Shown in pieces: positions 62,299 through 64,000 of a DNA stretch of 64,000 bases; position 1 is the first letter of the stretch; the number at the start of each line of letters is the position of its first letter. The notes under the pieces were generated by a model. The model saw nothing but the letters and a program-made list of their open reading frames with translations, was not told where the DNA came from and ran no database searches. The stretch is from Acidovorax sp. (GTDB taxonomy: Bacteria; Pseudomonadota; Gammaproteobacteria; Burkholderiales; Burkholderiaceae_C). Position numbers and translations under genes: made by a program. The stretch spans positions 1-64,000 of the forward strand of contig NZ_JAPUDY010000046.1 of the NCBI RefSeq assembly GCF_027492855.1, written 5' to 3'.

Positions 62299-63420
62299 TT
62301 AGCGCGCAGGTGCTACCTGCACCTCGGTGACTTGTCGCGCGGCAATCACCGGCCAGTCCCACTCGATGCCCAGCCCGGGCGTGCTGGGGGCGTGGGCGTA
62401 GCCGTCTTCCACCCGGATACGGCTGGTGGTGATGTCGTCGAGCTGCGGGATGTATTCGACCCACGCCGCATTGGGCACGGCGGCGCACAGGCTCACGTGC
62501 AGCTCCATCAAGAAGTGCGGACACACCGGCACGCCAAAGCCCTCGGCCAGGTGCGCGGTCTTGATCCACGGCGTGATGCCGCCGATGCGCGCCACATCGG
62601 GCTGCACGATGCTGCACGCGCCTTGCTCCAGGTATTCGCGGAACTGTGCCAGGTGGTACATCGACTCGCCCACCGCCACCGGGATTGGCGTGTGCTCGCG
62701 CAGTTGCCGGTGGCCCGCCACGTCTTCGGCGGGCAGGGGCTCCTCCAGCCAGGCCAGGTCCAGCCCCGCGAAGGCATGGGCCCGGCGCACGACTTCGGGG
62801 CGGTTGAAGCCCTGGTTGGCGTCGGTCATGATGTCAAAGCCCGGCCCCACCGCAGCGCGCACGGCAGACAGCCGCGCCACGTCTTCGCTCACATGCGGCC
62901 TGCCGATCTTGACCTTGGCACCCTTGAAGCCCTGGGCCTTGGCTGCCAGGGTTTGGTCTACCAGCTCTGCGGCGCTCAGGTGCAGCCAGCCGCCCTCGGT
63001 GGTGTAGACCGGCACGCGCGGCTGTGCGCCGCCCAGCAGCTTCCACAGCGGCAGCCCCAGGCTGCGCGCGCGCCAGTCCCACAGCGCCGTATCCACGCAG
63101 GCCAGCGCCAGGCTGGTGATGGCGCCCACGGCCGTGGCGTGGGTGCTGAAGAACAGGTCTTTCCAGATCGCCTCCAGGTCGAGCGGGTCGCGGCCGATCA
63201 GCCGGGGCGCGAGGTGGTCGTGCAGCAGCGCCATCACCGACGAGCCCCCGGTGCCGATGGTGTAGGCGTAACCCGTGCCCTCCACGCCATCGCTGCAGCG
63301 CAGCGTCAGCAACACCGTCTCTTGCGTCACGAAAGACTGGATGGCGTCGGTGCGTACCACCTTGGGCGGGAGGTTGACTTGGCGCAGGCGGACGGATTCG
63401 ATGGTGGTTTGAGGCTTCAT
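62299..63420 (-). CDS. Enolase-superfamily sugar-acid dehydratase (mandelate racemase/MLE type)
   Basis: A 373-residue enzyme that dehydrates a sugar acid to a 2-keto-3-deoxy acid. Catalytic features: the KxK motif GAKVKIGRP (about residue 160), metal ligands in TDANQGF, WLEEPL and VGESMY, and the CPHFLMELHVSLCAAVPNA block near the C-terminus. It is the first gene of the operon, divergent from the GntR regulator with the operator between. Which acid (fuconate, rhamnonate, galactonate or other) cannot be read from the sequence by eye. Confidence 0.9.
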   Translation of the reverse strand: MKPQTTIESVRLRQVNLPPKVVRTDAIQSFVTQETVLLTLRCSDGVEGTGYAYTIGTGGSSVMALLHDHLAPRLIGRDPLDLEAIWKDLFFSTHATAVGAITSLALACVDTALWDWRARSLGLPLWKLLGGAQPRVPVYTTEGGWLHLSAAELVDQTLAAKAQGFKGAKVKIGRPHVSEDVARLSAVRAAVGPGFDIMTDANQGFNRPEVVRRAHAFAGLDLAWLEEPLPAEDVAGHRQLREHTPIPVAVGESMYHLAQFREYLEQGACSIVQPDVARIGGITPWIKTAHLAEGFGVPVCPHFLMELHVSLCAAVPNAAWVEYIPQLDDITTSRIRVEDGYAHAPSTPGLGIEWDWPVIAARQVTEVQVAPAR

Positions 63421-63473
63421 GACTCGCTCTAGGGTTTCGCCCGATGGTGGCGTAAGGGCAATGCATGGGATCA

Positions 63474-63503
63474 TGAATTGGCCTGACCACTTAACCAATT
63501 CAG
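63474..63503. promoter_or_regulatory. Palindromic operator between the sugar-acid operon and its GntR regulator
   Basis: TGAATTGG (63474-63481) and CCAATTCA (63496-63503) form an exact inverted repeat with a 14-base spacer containing CTGACCACTTAA. It sits in the 108-base divergent promoter region, a typical GntR/FadR binding position. Confidence 0.7.
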
Positions 63504-63528
63504 GCTAACCCTAAGTCACTTGTTTCCA

Positions 63529-64000
63529 TGCCCTTGCACGCCGTCGAACCCCAACGCCTGTACCGCCAGATCGCCAATCAGCTGCGCCAGTTGATCGTGG
63601 CGGGTGAATTCGCAGTGGGTGCGCGGCTGCCTGCAGAGCGCGACTTGGCCAAGCAACTGGATGTGAGCCGCCCCTCCGTGCGTGAGGCTTTGATCGCGCT
63701 GGAGGTAGAGGGCTGGGTCGAGGTGCGCACCGGCTCCGGCGTGTATGTGAAAAGCCGCAAGAGCCTCGCGGACCGCAGCGAAGCAGCGGCCACTGCCGAA
63801 TGGGGGCCGCTTGAGTTGATCCGTGCGCGCCGCGTGGTCGAGGGCGAGACGGCCGCGCTGGCTGCGCAGATGGCCAAGCGCAAACACATCGCGCAGATTG
63901 GCGAGGCACTGCAAGGTATGCGTGCCGATGCCGACGCAGGCCGTATGCCGCTGCTGGGCGACCGCGCCTTTCACACCGCCGTGGTGGAGTCCTGCGACAA
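63529..64000 (+). CDS. GntR/FadR-family regulator, C-terminus beyond the window
   Basis: The open frame runs from the ATG at 63529 to the window end (157 codons, no stop). The winged helix is standard: LYRQIANQLRQLIVAGEFAV, ARLPAERDLAKQLDVSRPSV and SGVYVKS. The start of an FCD ligand-binding domain follows (LELIRARRVVEGETAALAAQ). Divergent from the sugar-acid operon with a palindrome between, so it almost certainly represses that operon until a sugar acid or its product binds. Confidence 0.9.

Noticed and set aside
62332-63432. 366-codon plus-strand open frame
   Set aside because: Antisense to the enolase-superfamily gene, which has all catalytic motifs.

Overview
The window looks like a chromosome segment of a betaproteobacterium of the Comamonadaceae (Acidovorax or a close relative). 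The indications are a DUF4148 exported protein typical of Burkholderiales, the gene order torF-glnK-amt-glcE-glcF-proQ, very GC-rich core codon usage at the right end, and a small hairpin repeat of a type I recall as common in this family. No rRNA, tRNA or CRISPR array was seen.

Layout. Positions 1 to about 4.7 kb hold a truncated IS1595-family transposase, a small exported protein, an exported DNA/RNA nuclease, an HU-type protein, an XRE regulator and a ParS/MbcA-like protein. From 5.0 to 18.9 kb lie two defence-like modules. The first is TerB-domain protein, BrxD-like ATPase and Lhr-like helicase. The second is a Nudix-like protein, a small Gly/Ala membrane protein, a pseudokinase/SF1-helicase fusion and a PLD-family protein. 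From 19.2 to 22.9 kb are an orphan HipA kinase and a four-gene operon with two metallophosphoesterases. From 23.2 to 30.1 kb is a complete Tn7/Tn6022-like transposition operon (TnsA, TnsB, TnsC/TniB, TniQ, a TnsE-like protein and a 48-codon ORF). From 30.3 to 53 kb is cargo: a phosphoribosyltransferase-like/ORC-like ATPase/unknown triad facing a DNA methyltransferase; a radical-SAM pair divergent from a thymidylate-kinase-like protein and a STAND NTPase; a WYL regulator with two tiny proteins and a TM0106-type helicase-nuclease; an exported caspase, trypsin, lipoprotein and HET-C-like cassette; and an M15/lysozyme-like enzyme.

The cargo ends at 53254 with a 5'-TGT...ACA-3' transposon tip and three spaced copies of an ATTCGCATTTA-type repeat. 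This tip cuts the comM (yifB) gene right after its MVGGG motif. comM is the known attachment gene of Tn6022/AbaR-type elements. The missing 3' half of comM is not in the window, so the island extends beyond position 1 or is composite.

To the right of the island is ordinary core genome: torF-glnK-amt behind a sigma-54 promoter, glcE-glcF, a ProQ/FinO-domain protein, and an acid-sugar catabolic cluster (FAH hydrolase, SDR dehydrogenase, enolase-superfamily dehydratase) divergent from a GntR/FadR regulator that runs off the end.

The best candidates for undescribed biology are the caspase/trypsin/HET-C cassette, the radical-SAM/Tmk-like/STAND locus, the pseudokinase-helicase plus PLD module and the PRTase/ORC triad. 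All functional statements come from motif reading by eye; no database search was run.
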